Part shown: one piece after another, positions 26,648 through 36,408 of the stretch
Layout of the letters: every line of letters begins with the position of its first letter
Position numbering within the stretch: the first letter of the stretch is position 1
Assembly: GCF_040214835.1 (NCBI RefSeq)
Contig: NZ_CP157874.1
Span: 4,406,001 to 4,470,000 of the forward strand
Length of the DNA stretch: 64,000 nucleotides
Reading direction: 5' to 3'
Origin: Pseudomonas asiatica
GTDB lineage: Bacteria > Pseudomonadota > Gammaproteobacteria > Pseudomonadales > Pseudomonadaceae
The notes under the pieces: model-generated
Database searches by the model: none
What the model was told of the DNA's origin: nothing
The model's input: only the letters and a program-made list of their open reading frames with translations
Made by a program: the position numbers and the translations under genes

Positions 26648-27769
26648 TTAGCCCAGGTGGTCCTGAATGGCGCTCAGCACGCGGCGGGCGACATCGGCCG
26701 GGGCCACGGTGTTGATGTTCTTCTCGACCGTGACCTGCACGCTCTCACCCACCTTGCTCAGGCGAACCTGGTAGCGCTCGGCACGGGCTTCACGCTCTTC
26801 CTTGGTCGGCTCGCTGCCGAACATGCGGCCGAAGAAGCCAGGCTGGTTCTGCTTGTCTTCAGGCTTTTCAGACAGGTTGATGTAGTACAGGCCCAGGCTG
26901 CGGTTGATGTCCTCGACACGCCACTCGCCACCCTGCTCCAGGGCACGGCCCACGCTGGACCAGGCGCGGTCCAGGTCGGCGCCCAGGTACAGCACCGGGT
27001 TGCCGCTGCCGTCTTCGCTCAGGCTGACGCGGCTTGGCGCGTCGAAATCGCGCGCGGCCAGCAGCGATACCGAACCGCCCTTCTCGGCGCTGCGGTTCAT
27101 GCTGGCAAGCATTTCGTCGACCAGCAGGGCATCGGCACCGGTGTTGCTGGAGGTGGACGGGAAATCGGGCTCGGCAGTGCTGCCGGCCGGGCGCTCGACG
27201 CTGACCACATACACCTCGGAGGTGTTGCGCTGCACGCCAGGCTCCATGCGCACACGCACGCGCACTTCGCTGTCAGCGCTGCTGGCAGTGCTGGCCAGGC
27301 GCTGGCCGAGCGAAGCCGACAGTTCGTCGAAACGCTGCCAGGTGGTGTTGAATTCACCAGTCTGCGGGCGCTCTTCGGCGATGCGGAAGCCGTTGTCCTC
27401 GAAGAACTGGCGAGCCACCGGCCATACTTCGGCCGGCGAATGCTGGGCCAGCACCCAACGGCTGCTGCCGCTGCGCTGCAGGCTGTAGTCGGTAACCTGG
27501 GCGGCGCCACCGGTCATCGGTTGCGGGCGCGGCACCTCGAACTCGCCGGTAGCGCTGTCGTCGGCGACGTTGCGCGGGATCGGCAGCAGCGGGTCAAGGC
27601 GCTTGACGTTGCTGGCGTCCGGCGGCAGCTGCATCGGCGCAGTCGGGCGCGCCTGCAGGTAATCGCTGCCGCGGTCGCGGAAATAGCCATCCTCGCCCCA
27701 CAGCCAGCCACACCCACTGGTGCTGGAGATGATCAGGGCAAGGGCGGAAAGACCAGCCAGTCGCTTCAT
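26648..27769 (-). CDS. bamC: outer membrane assembly lipoprotein BamC
   Basis: A 373-residue lipoprotein subunit of the BAM complex that inserts beta-barrel proteins. The signal peptide ends in lipobox SSTSGC (Cys at residue 20). It is followed by the unstructured BamD-binding lasso with YLQARPTAPMQLP and then two helix-grip domains. Placed between dapA and the MBL hydrolase, as in other pseudomonads. Confidence 0.93.
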   Translation of the reverse strand: MKRLAGLSALALIISSTSGCGWLWGEDGYFRDRGSDYLQARPTAPMQLPPDASNVKRLDPLLPIPRNVADDSATGEFEVPRPQPMTGGAAQVTDYSLQRSGSSRWVLAQHSPAEVWPVARQFFEDNGFRIAEERPQTGEFNTTWQRFDELSASLGQRLASTASSADSEVRVRVRMEPGVQRNTSEVYVVSVERPAGSTAEPDFPSTSSNTGADALLVDEMLASMNRSAEKGGSVSLLAARDFDAPSRVSLSEDGSGNPVLYLGADLDRAWSSVGRALEQGGEWRVEDINRSLGLYYINLSEKPEDKQNQPGFFGRMFGSEPTKEEREARAERYQVRLSKVGESVQVTVEKNINTVAPADVARRVLSAIQDHLG

Positions 27770-27784
27770 GCGGTGTACTTCCTC

Positions 27785-28672
27785 TTAAACCAGTACGCCG
27801 GACTGGCGCAAGGCAGTACGGACTTTTTCGTGGCAGCCTTCGCTCAGCCAGGTCAGCGGCAGGCGAATGCCTTTGTGCATCAGGCCCATTTCGACGAGTG
27901 CCCATTTCACCGGGATCGGGTTGGACTCGCAGAACAGGTCTTTGTGCAGCGGCATGAGTTTTTCGTTGATTGCGCGGGCCTTCTCGGCATTGCCCTCAAG
28001 GGCGGCCTCGCACAGGTCGGCCATTTCGCGCGGGGCGACGTTGGCAGTGACGGAAATGTTGCCCTTGCCGCCCATCAGGATCAGCTCGACGGCGGTCGGG
28101 TCGTCGCCGGACATGACGATGAAGTCTTTGTCGACGCCATCGAGGATGGCCTTGGCGCGTACCAGGTCGCCGGTGGCTTCCTTGATACCGATGATGTTCT
28201 TGACCTTCGACAGGCGGATCACGGTATCGGCCTGCATGTCGCAGGAGGTGCGGCCGGGTACGTTGTAGAGGATCTGCGGGATGTCGACGGCTTCGGCGAT
28301 GTGCTTGAAGTGCTGGTACAGGCCTTCTTGCGTCGGCTTGTTGTAGTACGGCACTACCAGCAGGCAGGCGTCGGCGCCGGCGCTCTTGGCGTTCTGGGTC
28401 AGGTGCACGGCTTCGGCAGTGGAGTTGGCACCGGTACCGGCGATGACCGGGATGCGGCGGGTGCTGCGCTTGACGCGCTCGACCACGTGCTTGATGACCA
28501 GGATGTGTTCTTCGACATCCAGCGTGGCGGACTCACCGGTGGTGCCGACAGCGACGATCGCATGGGTGCCGTTTTCCAGGTGGAAGTCTACAAGTTTGTC
28601 GAGGCTTTCCCAGTCGAGACGCCCTTGTGCATCCATGGGAGTGACCAATGCCACCATACTGCCCGCAATCAT
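27785..28672 (-). CDS. dapA: 4-hydroxy-tetrahydrodipicolinate synthase DapA
   Basis: A 295-residue enzyme that condenses pyruvate with aspartate semialdehyde, the committed step to lysine and diaminopimelate. The Schiff-base lysine is in [11 protein letters not shown]; the catalytic tyrosine is in [11 protein letters not shown] and the threonine pair in [15 protein letters not shown] lies before the ATG at 28672; the longer N-terminus from 28720 is not homologous. It leads the dapA-bamC operon and is divergent from gcvR. Confidence 0.96.
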   Translation of the reverse strand: MIAGSMVALVTPMDAQGRLDWESLDKLVDFHLENGTHAIVAVGTTGESATLDVEEHILVIKHVVERVKRSTRRIPVIAGTGANSTAEAVHLTQNAKSAGADACLLVVPYYNKPTQEGLYQHFKHIAEAVDIPQILYNVPGRTSCDMQADTVIRLSKVKNIIGIKEATGDLVRAKAILDGVDKDFIVMSGDDPTAVELILMGGKGNISVTANVAPREMADLCEAALEGNAEKARAINEKLMPLHKDLFCESNPIPVKWALVEMGLMHKGIRLPLTWLSEGCHEKVRTALRQSGVLV

Positions 28673-28931
28673 GTAACTGCTCCTGCCGGAAAAAGAGAGC
28701 GGTAATGGTACTGGGGGCATCGGCCTTGCACAAGCGAAGCAGGCGGGCGGAGCATTCCCCTCGGCGCCTTATTTCGCTACCCTTGATGCTTTGATCGGTG
28801 CAGCGCGGCCCGCCGGGCCGTCGACCTTGCTCCCCGCCAGCGTCCACGACCTCGCATGCGAGCCCCGGGCCCTGCCGACAGGAGGCTTTCGCCCGTCCTG
28901 TGCCGACCGCTCATCGCTTTAGGAATGCTGC

Positions 28932-29492
28932 ATGTCCACCCCCACCGTCCGCGAACAATTCCTTGTCATCAGTGCCCTGGGCCCCAACCCCATGGAGCTG
29001 GCCAACGTCCTCAGCCGCGCTGCCTTCGAAAACCGCTGCGCGGTGGTCACCTCGCGCCTGAGCCGCCACGGCGAGACCAGCGCCCTGGTACTGCAGGTAG
29101 GTGGCAGCTGGGACGCCCTGGCGCGCCTCGAAGCCATGCTGCCGGGCCTGGGCAAGAAGCACGGCCTGACCCTGGACGTGGTGCGCAGCGCCGACCAGGA
29201 AGTGCGCCCGCAGGCCCTGCCCTACGTGGCCTACGTCAGCGCCGCCTACCGGCCGGACATCATCAACGAGCTGTGCCAGTTCTTCCTCGACCACCGCGTC
29301 GAGCTGGAAGCCATGACCTGCGATACCTACCTGGCACCGCAGACCGGCAGCAGCATGCTCAATGCCCAGTTCACCGTGATTCTGCCGGCCGGCACCCAGA
29401 TCAGCTGGCTGCGTGACCAGTTCCTGGACTTTGCCGATGCCCTGAACCTCGATGCGCTGATCGAGCCATGGCGTCCACAGAACCCAATGTAA
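28932..29492 (+). CDS. gcvR: GcvR-type ACT-domain regulator
   Basis: A 186-residue protein with two ACT domains: residues 5-80 (EQFLVISALGPNPMELANVL) and 90-170 (YVAYVSAAYRPDIINELCQF). In E. coli GcvR binds glycine and the activator GcvA to repress the glycine cleavage operon; that role in Pseudomonas is inferred. AGGAA lies before the ATG. The peroxiredoxin gene follows after 11 bases, so they form an operon. Confidence 0.9.
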   Translation: MSTPTVREQFLVISALGPNPMELANVLSRAAFENRCAVVTSRLSRHGETSALVLQVGGSWDALARLEAMLPGLGKKHGLTLDVVRSADQEVRPQALPYVAYVSAAYRPDIINELCQFFLDHRVELEAMTCDTYLAPQTGSSMLNAQFTVILPAGTQISWLRDQFLDFADALNLDALIEPWRPQNPM

Positions 29493-29503
29493 GGAAACCG
29501 ACC

Positions 29504-29977
29504 ATGGCCGTAGCACTCGACCAACCCGTTGCCGACTTCCAGGCCCAGGCCACCAGCGGGCAAACCGTCAGCCTGGCCGAACTCAAGGGCCGGCAAGTGG
29601 TGGTGTACTTCTACCCGAAGGACAGCACCCCGGGCTGCACCACCGAAGGCCAGGGTTTCCGTGACCAGCACGATGCCTTTGCCGCAGCCAACACCGTGGT
29701 GTTCGGCGTATCGCGCGATGGCATCAAGTCGCACGAGAACTTCAAGGCCAAGCAAGGCTTCCCGTTCGAGCTGATCAGCGACAAGGACGAAGCCCTGTGC
29801 CAGCTGTTCGACGTGATCAAGCTGAAGAAGCTGTATGGCAAGGAATACATGGGCGTTGACCGCAGCACCTTCCTGATCGACAAGGACGGTGTGCTGCGCC
29901 AGGAATGGCGCGGGGTGAAGGTGCCCGGGCATGTGGATGCAGTACTGGCTGCTGCCCAGGCCCTGAACAAGGCTTGA
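29504..29977 (+). CDS. bcp: Bcp/PrxQ-type peroxiredoxin lacking the usual resolving cysteine
   Basis: A 157-residue thioredoxin-fold thiol peroxidase that reduces hydroperoxides. The peroxidatic C45 is in DSTPGCTTEGQGF. E. coli Bcp has a resolving cysteine five residues later (position 50), but here that position is Gln, so it should work as a 1-Cys enzyme or with another reductant. AGGAAAC 7 bases before the ATG at 29504 supports this start over one inside gcvR. Confidence 0.93.
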   Translation: MAVALDQPVADFQAQATSGQTVSLAELKGRQVVVYFYPKDSTPGCTTEGQGFRDQHDAFAAANTVVFGVSRDGIKSHENFKAKQGFPFELISDKDEALCQLFDVIKLKKLYGKEYMGVDRSTFLIDKDGVLRQEWRGVKVPGHVDAVLAAAQALNKA

Positions 29978-29983
29978 GATCGT

Positions 29984-30087
29984 TGGGGGCGCTTTGCGCC
30001 CCTTTCGCGACACGAGGCCGCTCCTACAGGAAATCGCGTATCCCTGTAGGAGCGGCCTTGTGTCGCGATGGGCTGCAAAGCAGCCCC
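29984..30087. repeat. REP pair, family B
   Basis: CGACACGAGGCCGCTCCTAC and TGTAGGAGCGGCCTTGTGTC arms plus outer GGGGCGC/CAGCCCC hairpins, between the convergent bcp and PerM-like genes. Confidence 0.9.
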
Positions 30088-30091
30088 AAAA

Positions 30092-31162
30092 TTACAGCAT
30101 TGGTGACACGCTAGGCTCCTGCCGCGGCCAGGCATCCAGCACGGCCTTGATCAAGGTCGCCAGCGGGATGGCAAAGAAGATCCCCCAGAACCCCCACAAC
30201 CCGCCAAACAGCAACACCGCGCAGATGATCGCCACCGGGTGCAGGCTCACCGCCTCGGAGAACAGCAGCGGCACCAGCACGTTGCCGTCCAGCGCCTGGA
30301 TGATCGCGTACACCGTCATCAGGTAGATGAACTGGTCACCCCAGCCCCACTGGAACAGTGCGATCAACGTCACCGGCACGGTCACCACCACCGCGCCCAC
30401 GTAAGGCACCACCACCGACAGCCCCACCAACAGCGCCAGCAACGCGGCGTAGTTGAGCCCCAGACTGATGAAGGCGATGTAGGTGGCAATGCCGCAGATC
30501 AGGATCTCGATGCCCTTGCCGCGGATGTAGTTGGCGATCTGCCGGTTCATCTCGCTGCCCACCCGGTTCAGCAGGCTGCGTTGGCGTGGCAGGTAGCCGC
30601 TTACCCAACGGCCGATCAGTTCGCGGTCCTTGAGAAAGAAAAACACCAGGATCGGCACCAGTACCAGGTAGATCATGGCGTTGACCAGCAGCGGCAGGCT
30701 CGATAGCGAGAAGGTCAGCGCCCACTGGCCGAACTTGCCGATTTCCCCGCGCACCGACTCGATGGCATGCAGCACCTGCTCGTCCGACACCAGGTGCGGG
30801 TAGCGCTCGGGCAACAGCAACAGCAGCGACTGCCACTTGCCGAGCATGCCCGGCAGTTCGTTGAACAGGGTGATCAACTGGTGCCACAGCAGCGGCACCA
30901 GCACCAGCATGAACACCGCCAGCGCGCCCATGAACAGGGCGAACACCAGCATCACCGCCAACCGGGTGGGTACCCGCAAGCGCTCCAGGGCATTGACCAG
31001 CCCCTGCATCAGAAACGCCAGCACCATGCCCGCCAGCACCGGCGCAAGCATGCCACCCAGGGTTAGTACCGCAGTAAAAGCCAGGAACAACAGGACCGCC
31101 AGCACCACCGCTTCCTCATCGGAGAAGTAGCGCTGCATCCAGTCGCGAAGCACTTTGAACAT
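30092..31162 (-). CDS. PerM/AI-2E-family membrane protein
   Basis: A 356-residue inner-membrane protein of the AI-2 exporter-like family, with about seven or eight hydrophobic segments (LAVLLFLAFTAVLTLGGML near the start; ALLALLVGLSVVVPYVGAVV and FGGLWGFWGIFFAIPLATLI later). The family includes TqsA and PerM; the substrate is unknown here. The next gene upstream in the same orientation is the TusA-like gene, 19 bases away. Confidence 0.88.
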   Translation of the reverse strand: MFKVLRDWMQRYFSDEEAVVLAVLLFLAFTAVLTLGGMLAPVLAGMVLAFLMQGLVNALERLRVPTRLAVMLVFALFMGALAVFMLVLVPLLWHQLITLFNELPGMLGKWQSLLLLLPERYPHLVSDEQVLHAIESVRGEIGKFGQWALTFSLSSLPLLVNAMIYLVLVPILVFFFLKDRELIGRWVSGYLPRQRSLLNRVGSEMNRQIANYIRGKGIEILICGIATYIAFISLGLNYAALLALLVGLSVVVPYVGAVVVTVPVTLIALFQWGWGDQFIYLMTVYAIIQALDGNVLVPLLFSEAVSLHPVAIICAVLLFGGLWGFWGIFFAIPLATLIKAVLDAWPRQEPSVSPML

Positions 31163-31181
31163 TGACGATCCTTGGAAAGAC

Positions 31182-31421
31182 TCAGGCCTTGCGCAGCCAG
31201 TAAGTGTAGGTACCGGCCTCGGCCGTTTCCCGCAGCAGGGTATGACCGGCCAACTGGGCGAAAGTGCGGAAGTCGCGCTGGGAGCCGGCGTCGGTGGCGA
31301 TTACCTTGAGCACCGCGCCGCTGGCCAGGCGGTTGAGCTCCATCTTGGCCTTCAGCAGCGGCAAAGGGCAATTCAGCCCGCTGGCGTCCAGTTCGGCGTC
31401 ACAGGTCAGGGTTTCACTCAT
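31182..31421 (-). CDS. TusA/SirA-like sulfur-carrier protein
   Basis: A 79-residue protein with the family signature LNCPLPLLKAK, whose cysteine carries persulfide sulfur. Length and fold match TusA-type proteins used in sulfur relay; which pathway it serves is unknown. GGAG 9 bases before the ATG at 31421. Probably co-transcribed with the PerM-like gene. Confidence 0.9.
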   Translation of the reverse strand: MSETLTCDAELDASGLNCPLPLLKAKMELNRLASGAVLKVIATDAGSQRDFRTFAQLAGHTLLRETAEAGTYTYWLRKA

Positions 31422-31543
31422 TGCGGGGCTCTCCAAAGGCATTGCCAGGCTGTATCTGGATTTGGCCGGCTAGGATAGCGCCACTGGTCGCCAACGTGTG
31501 AGCCCGCTACAGTAGGTATCTTTGACCGACGCGAGCTTCATGC

Positions 31544-32980
31544 ATGAATCTACTGCGCCCTACCCTGCTGACGCTGGCCTGCCTGTTGGCCCTTCCCGGC
31601 CATGCTGACGACCTGCCATCACTGGGCGACGCCAGTTCCGCGATCGTCTCGCCACAACAGGAGCACCAGCTTGGCCGTGCCTGGCTGAGCCTGCTGCGCG
31701 GCCAGGTCAACCAGCTCAACGACCCGCAGCTGAAGGATTACGTCGAAACCAGCGTGTACCGCCTGGCCGAAACCAGCCAGCTGCAGGACCGCCGCCTGGA
31801 ATTCATCCTCATCGATAGCCGCGAGCTCAACGCCTTTGCCGCCCCCGGCGGCATCGTCGGGGTCAACGGCGGGCTGTTCCTCAACGCCCAGACCGAAGGC
31901 GAGTACGCCTCGGTACTGGCCCACGAACTGGCGCACTTGTCGCAGCGCCACTTCGCCCGCGGCGTCGAGGCCCAGCAGCGCATGCAACTGCCGATGATGG
32001 CAGCGCTGCTGGCCGGCATCGTGCTGGCGGCCGGTGGCGGCGGTGATGCCGGTATCGGTGTGATCGCCGGCACCCAGGCAGCGGCGATCCAGGAACAGCG
32101 GCGCTTCTCGCGGCAGAACGAACAGGAAGCCGACCGCATCGGCATCCAGAACCTGGAAAAGGCCGGCTACGACCCGCGCAACATGCCGACCATGTTCGAG
32201 CGCCTGGCCCGGCAGTACCGCTACGACGCCAAGCCGCCGGAATTCCTGCTGACCCACCCGGTAACCGAGTCGCGTATCGCCGACACCCGCAACCGTGCCG
32301 AGCAGGCCCCCAAGGGCGGCGTCGAGGACAGCATGCGCTACCAGCTGATCCGTGCCCGGGTGGCGCTGACCTACGAAGGCACCCCGGGGCTGGCGGCCAA
32401 ACGCTTCCGCGCCCAGCTGGACGAAGACCCCAAGCTGGACGCCGCGCGTTACGGCCTGGCCCTGGCGCAGATCAAGGGCGGCCAGCTGAACGAGGCGCGT
32501 GAACTGCTCAAGCCGCTGCTGGCCAAGGCACCCAACGACATTACCTACAACCTGGCGCAGATCGACCTGGACATCACCAACAACCGCCTGGCCGACGCAC
32601 AGCAGCGCGCCGAACGCATGCAGGGGTTGTATCCGGGCAACTACCCGCTGAAACAGGTGCGTGCCGATCTGCTGGTGAAGCTGAACAAGCCCGCCGAGGC
32701 GGAAAAGGTGCTGAACGAACTGGTGAAGAGCCGGCCGGATGACCCGGACGTGTGGTACGACATGGCCGAAGTGCGGGGCCTTTCAGGCAATACCATTGGC
32801 TTGCACCGGGCGCGGGCCGAGTACTTCACCCTGGTGGGCGATTTCGACCAGGCCATCCAGCAGCTGGATTACGCCAAGCGCAGGTCGGGTGGGAACTTCC
32901 CGCTGGCGGCACAGATTGACCAGCGCCAGCGCGAGATCATGGAGCAGCAGCGCATGGTTCAGGAAATGATGGGGCGTTGA
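31544..32980 (+). CDS. bepA: periplasmic M48 metalloprotease with TPRs (BepA-like)
   Basis: A 478-residue protein with a signal peptide (cleaved near LPGHA, residue 21). The zinc motif HELAH is at 127-131 and the third ligand glutamate is in NEQEADRIGI near residue 200. The C-terminal half, about 260-470, is TPR-like helical repeats. BepA/YfgC assists assembly of LptD and degrades stalled outer-membrane barrels. It is divergent from the tusA-like gene. Confidence 0.9.
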   Translation: MNLLRPTLLTLACLLALPGHADDLPSLGDASSAIVSPQQEHQLGRAWLSLLRGQVNQLNDPQLKDYVETSVYRLAETSQLQDRRLEFILIDSRELNAFAAPGGIVGVNGGLFLNAQTEGEYASVLAHELAHLSQRHFARGVEAQQRMQLPMMAALLAGIVLAAGGGGDAGIGVIAGTQAAAIQEQRRFSRQNEQEADRIGIQNLEKAGYDPRNMPTMFERLARQYRYDAKPPEFLLTHPVTESRIADTRNRAEQAPKGGVEDSMRYQLIRARVALTYEGTPGLAAKRFRAQLDEDPKLDAARYGLALAQIKGGQLNEARELLKPLLAKAPNDITYNLAQIDLDITNNRLADAQQRAERMQGLYPGNYPLKQVRADLLVKLNKPAEAEKVLNELVKSRPDDPDVWYDMAEVRGLSGNTIGLHRARAEYFTLVGDFDQAIQQLDYAKRRSGGNFPLAAQIDQRQREIMEQQRMVQEMMGR

Positions 32981-32985
32981 GGGCC

Positions 32986-33068
32986 CTTTCGCGGGTAAAC
33001 CCGCTCCCACAGGGACCGCACCGCCCGTGAGCGCTGCGCTGTACCTGTGGGAGCGGGTTTACCCGCGA
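32986..33068. repeat. REP pair, family A
   Basis: Inverted CTTTCGCGGGTAAACCCGCT units between the convergent protease and nadA genes. Confidence 0.9.
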
Positions 33069-33089
33069 TGAAAGCGACGCGGTCTGGCG

Positions 33090-34148
33090 TCAGGCGTTCC
33101 CGGACAACTTCAGGCGCGCTGCCTGGGTAAAGTCCAGCATCCGGTTCAGCGGCTTGATCGCCTTCGGCACCAGCGCCGGGTCGACAAAGATCTCGTTCGT
33201 GCCATTACGCAGGCAATCCAGCACACGCTCCAGGGTGTTCATCGCCATCCACGGGCAGTGCGCGCAGCTGCGGCATGCCGCGCCGTTACCGGCGGTGGGT
33301 GCTTCGACGAACTCCTTGTCCGGGCACAGCTGCTGCATCTTGTAGAAGATGCCGCGGTCGGTGGCGACGATGAAGGTCTTGTTCGGCAGGGTCTGGGCAG
33401 CCTTGATCAGCTGGCTGGTGGAGCCCACCGCATCGGCCAGCTCGATCACCGCTTCCGGCGACTCGGGGTGGACCAGAATCGCCGCATCCGGGTACAGCGC
33501 CTTCATGTCGGCCAACTGGCGCGACTTGAACTCTTCGTGAACGATGCAGGCACCGTCCCACAGCAGCATGTCGGCACCGGTTTGCTTCTGGATGTAACGC
33601 CCCAGGTGCTGGTCCGGGCCCCAGATGATGGTTTCGCCGTTGTCCATCAGGCTTTCGACGATTTCCAGTGCGCAGCTCGAGGTCACCACCCAGTCGGCGC
33701 GGGCCTTCACGGCAGCGGAAGTGTTGGCGTAGACCACCACGGTACGCTCGGGGTGCTGGTCGCAGAAGGCCGAGAACTCTTCTACCGGGCAGCCCAGGTC
33801 GAGCGAGCAGGTGGCCTCCAGGGTCGGCATCAGCACGCGCTTTTCCGGGGTTAGGATTTTCGCCGTCTCGCCCATGAAGCGCACACCGGCAACGATCACG
33901 GTTTCGGCCGGGTGGTTCTTGCCGAAGCGGGCCATTTCCAGCGAGTCGGACACGCAGCCGCCGGTTTCTTCGGCCAGCGCCTGGATGACCGGGTCGCAGT
34001 AATAGTGGGCGACCAGCACGGCGTTCTGGGCCTTGAGCTCGGCAGCGATGGCCGCACGGTATTCGGCCTCCTGCTCGGCTGTCAGCGGGTTTGGCTGCTT
34101 GGCGTCGAGGTGGGCCTGAACCAACAGGCGTTCGGAAATCTGGGTCAT
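33090..34148 (-). CDS. nadA: quinolinate synthase NadA
   Basis: A 352-residue [4Fe-4S] enzyme that condenses iminoaspartate and DHAP to quinolinate in NAD synthesis. Markers: [34 protein letters not shown] and the C-terminal cysteine set [13 protein letters not shown]. Monocistronic. The 185 bases between its start and the next REP pair are non-coding, with no clear promoter visible. Confidence 0.96.
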   Translation of the reverse strand: MTQISERLLVQAHLDAKQPNPLTAEQEAEYRAAIAAELKAQNAVLVAHYYCDPVIQALAEETGGCVSDSLEMARFGKNHPAETVIVAGVRFMGETAKILTPEKRVLMPTLEATCSLDLGCPVEEFSAFCDQHPERTVVVYANTSAAVKARADWVVTSSCALEIVESLMDNGETIIWGPDQHLGRYIQKQTGADMLLWDGACIVHEEFKSRQLADMKALYPDAAILVHPESPEAVIELADAVGSTSQLIKAAQTLPNKTFIVATDRGIFYKMQQLCPDKEFVEAPTAGNGAACRSCAHCPWMAMNTLERVLDCLRNGTNEIFVDPALVPKAIKPLNRMLDFTQAARLKLSGNA

Positions 34149-34334
34149 GATCGCTGGACCTGCAGGCGCGTGCGCGCGTCAAATCGAGTGTATCACCCGG
34201 CCCTGACAGATCGGCTAAGGGTGCCGGACGGCACGAAGGCCGCCACGGCCCTCTGCGGGCGCGGATTATTATCGGAGGCCGAAGGCTACAGACAATCCAG
34301 CGATTTCTAAAGTGGTTTTTGTGTTGCCTGTGCT

Positions 34335-34428
34335 GGCCTCTTCGCGGGCACGCCCGCTCCCACAGGTACAGCGCTGCCCTCGGGGGCAAAGAGTAACCTG
34401 TGGGAGCGGGCGCGCCCGCGAAGAGGCC
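34335..34428. repeat. REP pair, family A variant
   Basis: Inverted CTTCGCGGGCACGCCCGCTC / GAGCGGGCGCGCCCGCGAAG units upstream of nadA and downstream of the YdgA-family gene. Confidence 0.88.
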
Positions 34429-34444
34429 GGAACAGGAGAAACGA

Positions 34445-35953
34445 TCAGCCCTGCGGCGACAGGGCCGCCAGCTGCGCCGCCATGAGCATGGCGAACTCTT
34501 CCACGGTCATCTTCTTGCCGTTGAAGTCGACCATGCCGTCGGCATAGTGCAGGCTGCTCACCACATCATTGCCCTGCACGGTGGCCATGCCACTCTGCAG
34601 CGCCATCATGCCGACCATTTCCCCGGCCTGGCTCGATTGCATGGCAATTGCCTGGGCGTCGGTCTGGCCATCCAGCAGTGCCTGCAAGGTTGCCAGGTCA
34701 CCGATCATCGGCTTGGACAACGACAGCTTGCTCTTCACCTCGGTGATCAGTTGCTTGCTCAACTGGTCTGGCGGCAGGTCGAAGCTGGCCGGGGCGGCGA
34801 AGCCCATCGACAGGTCAAAGCGGCTTTCGCCATTGGCGGTCCTGAACGACAGGTTTTCCACCGCCACCCGGGGCTTGGCAGCCAGCAGTCTCTGCAGCTC
34901 GCCCTGGAACCTGGCCTTCTCCTCATCGTCCATCTGGATTTCCGGCGCCGGCTGGCCAGCGGCAGCTGCGGCCTCGAATTCCGGCAGATGCGCCTGGTAC
35001 CACGTCGACAACGCCTGTAGCGCCGGCGCGTTGACCGACGTGATGCTCACCGCCATCTGCGCCTTGCCCACCGCACGGCCATCCCAGGTGATATCCCCGA
35101 CCTTGTACTCCACGCGGCCACCCACGGTATCCGGGCCGTCAAGGGTTTGCAGGGCGTTCTGCTCCAGCCCCTTGACCACCAGCACCTGCTGTTTGGGCCC
35201 CAGGGTGACCTTGGTTTCGGCCAGCGCCAAGTCGACGTTGCCTACGTAGATGGCCTGGTGCGCGGTGGCCGCCAGTTGGCCGCCGACCTTCAGGCCATTG
35301 AGCTCGAAGGTGGCAGGCGGCTGGTCATCGCGTACCAGTTTCATCACGAACCGATCGGCCTGGCCGTGGAAGCTCGAGGCCTTGCCTTCCTGGTCACCAC
35401 TGACTTGCAGTTGCATGCCCGAGAAATCGAGGCTGTTGCCATCCGCTTCGTCGAGCTTGACCGGTGCCAGCTGCACCTGGCTGACCACATTGCCGTCGTA
35501 GCCCAGGCTGGTCTGTGCGCTCACCGGGGCCTGCTCGCCCGCTGCGGCGAACCACGGCGCGGTGGCGTCGTCCTTCTGCAGCGTGCTGTTGCTGACTGCC
35601 AGCACCGGCATCAGCTTCAGTGCCTTTACCCGCGACCAGGGGAACGGGCCGTGCTCGATCTGGTCGGTCACGCCAACGTCGAAATTCACCACTTCGCCTT
35701 CGCCCAGGTTGATATCGCGGGCCTTGAGCCGGTACTGGGCGGTACTGCTGAAGAAATGCTGCTCCAGCGACACGCGTTCGATGCTCATGCTGCCACCGGT
35801 GCTCACCAGGGCCTTCTTGAGTTCCGCGTTGCTGCGGACCAGGGCGTTGTCCAGCTCCGCAGGCAGCTGCTTGCCGGTGTACCAGGCGCCAGCGGTGGTT
35901 GCGACGGCGATGGCGATAGCCAGGCCAGAAAGGATGCCAACTGATTTCTTCAT
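34445..35953 (-). CDS. YdgA-family (DUF945) protein
   Basis: A 502-residue protein anchored by one N-terminal hydrophobic segment (GILSGLAIAIAVATTAGAWY) with the rest outside the cytoplasm. The domain is the DUF945/YdgA fold: GKQLPAELDNAL near the start and long beta-rich repeats with LKLMPVLAVSNSTL and VKSKLSLSKPMIGD. Function is unknown; E. coli YdgA is envelope-associated. The ATG at 35953 removes a non-homologous extension from an upstream in-frame ATG at 36172. Confidence 0.82.
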   Translation of the reverse strand: MKKSVGILSGLAIAIAVATTAGAWYTGKQLPAELDNALVRSNAELKKALVSTGGSMSIERVSLEQHFFSSTAQYRLKARDINLGEGEVVNFDVGVTDQIEHGPFPWSRVKALKLMPVLAVSNSTLQKDDATAPWFAAAGEQAPVSAQTSLGYDGNVVSQVQLAPVKLDEADGNSLDFSGMQLQVSGDQEGKASSFHGQADRFVMKLVRDDQPPATFELNGLKVGGQLAATAHQAIYVGNVDLALAETKVTLGPKQQVLVVKGLEQNALQTLDGPDTVGGRVEYKVGDITWDGRAVGKAQMAVSITSVNAPALQALSTWYQAHLPEFEAAAAAGQPAPEIQMDDEEKARFQGELQRLLAAKPRVAVENLSFRTANGESRFDLSMGFAAPASFDLPPDQLSKQLITEVKSKLSLSKPMIGDLATLQALLDGQTDAQAIAMQSSQAGEMVGMMALQSGMATVQGNDVVSSLHYADGMVDFNGKKMTVEEFAMLMAAQLAALSPQG

Positions 35954-36315
35954 GAATAGAACCGATTGCTGTCCATATGGGCTTCGTAGGCGGCCAAGGG
36001 CCACACAGGACGCCAAGAGTACCACTGCAACCCAGCCCTGGCGCTGGCCAGGCTCGAGAAATCCGGTTTTTGGGAAACGCCTGACAGACCTTCCAAGGGA
36101 GACGGCATTCGTTAATTTTTGCGAACACCAGAATTGATCATAACCGCAAAAAAACGCGCAAAAACCGAACAAAACCCCACTTTAATCGATAAATATTTCA
36201 AAACAGCAACATCTTGTCATGTTTAACTTGACACTAAGCTACCCATCGTTTTTTATTTTCACCACTTTGCGCGCTCCCCCGCGCCCCCGCTGCTCCAACA
36301 ATAAAGGTGAACAAC
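35954..36315. other. AT-rich upstream region of the leader ORF and permease
   Basis: Non-coding. TTGACA at 36228-36233 with a weak TTTTAT 17 bases downstream is a possible promoter. The region is locally AT-rich from about 36120 to 36260. Confidence 0.4.
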
Positions 36316-36408
36316 ATGGAGCCCACCCGCTCGCCCTTGCCGCATGCGCAGTACACCGTGCCCGCCGTTTACGCCCAGCCGCAGGAGCCATGCCAGCATG
36401 CAGCCTGA
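36316..36408 (+). CDS. possible 30-codon leader ORF before the permease
   Basis: ATG at 36316 with AAAGGTG upstream, then 30 codons ending TGA at 36406-36408. The product begins [16 protein letters not shown] and is proline-rich with no hydrophobic helix. It overlaps the permease start by 11 bases, so ribosomes finishing it could restart on the permease. No conservation evidence was available to me. Confidence 0.4.
   Translation: MEPTRSPLPHAQYTVPAVYAQPQEPCQHAA

Noticed and set aside
26459..28705. A 748-codon open frame on the plus strand
   Set aside because: Antisense to MBL hydrolase, bamC and dapA, all recognisable. Its composition is a by-product of high GC, and it has no homologous motifs.
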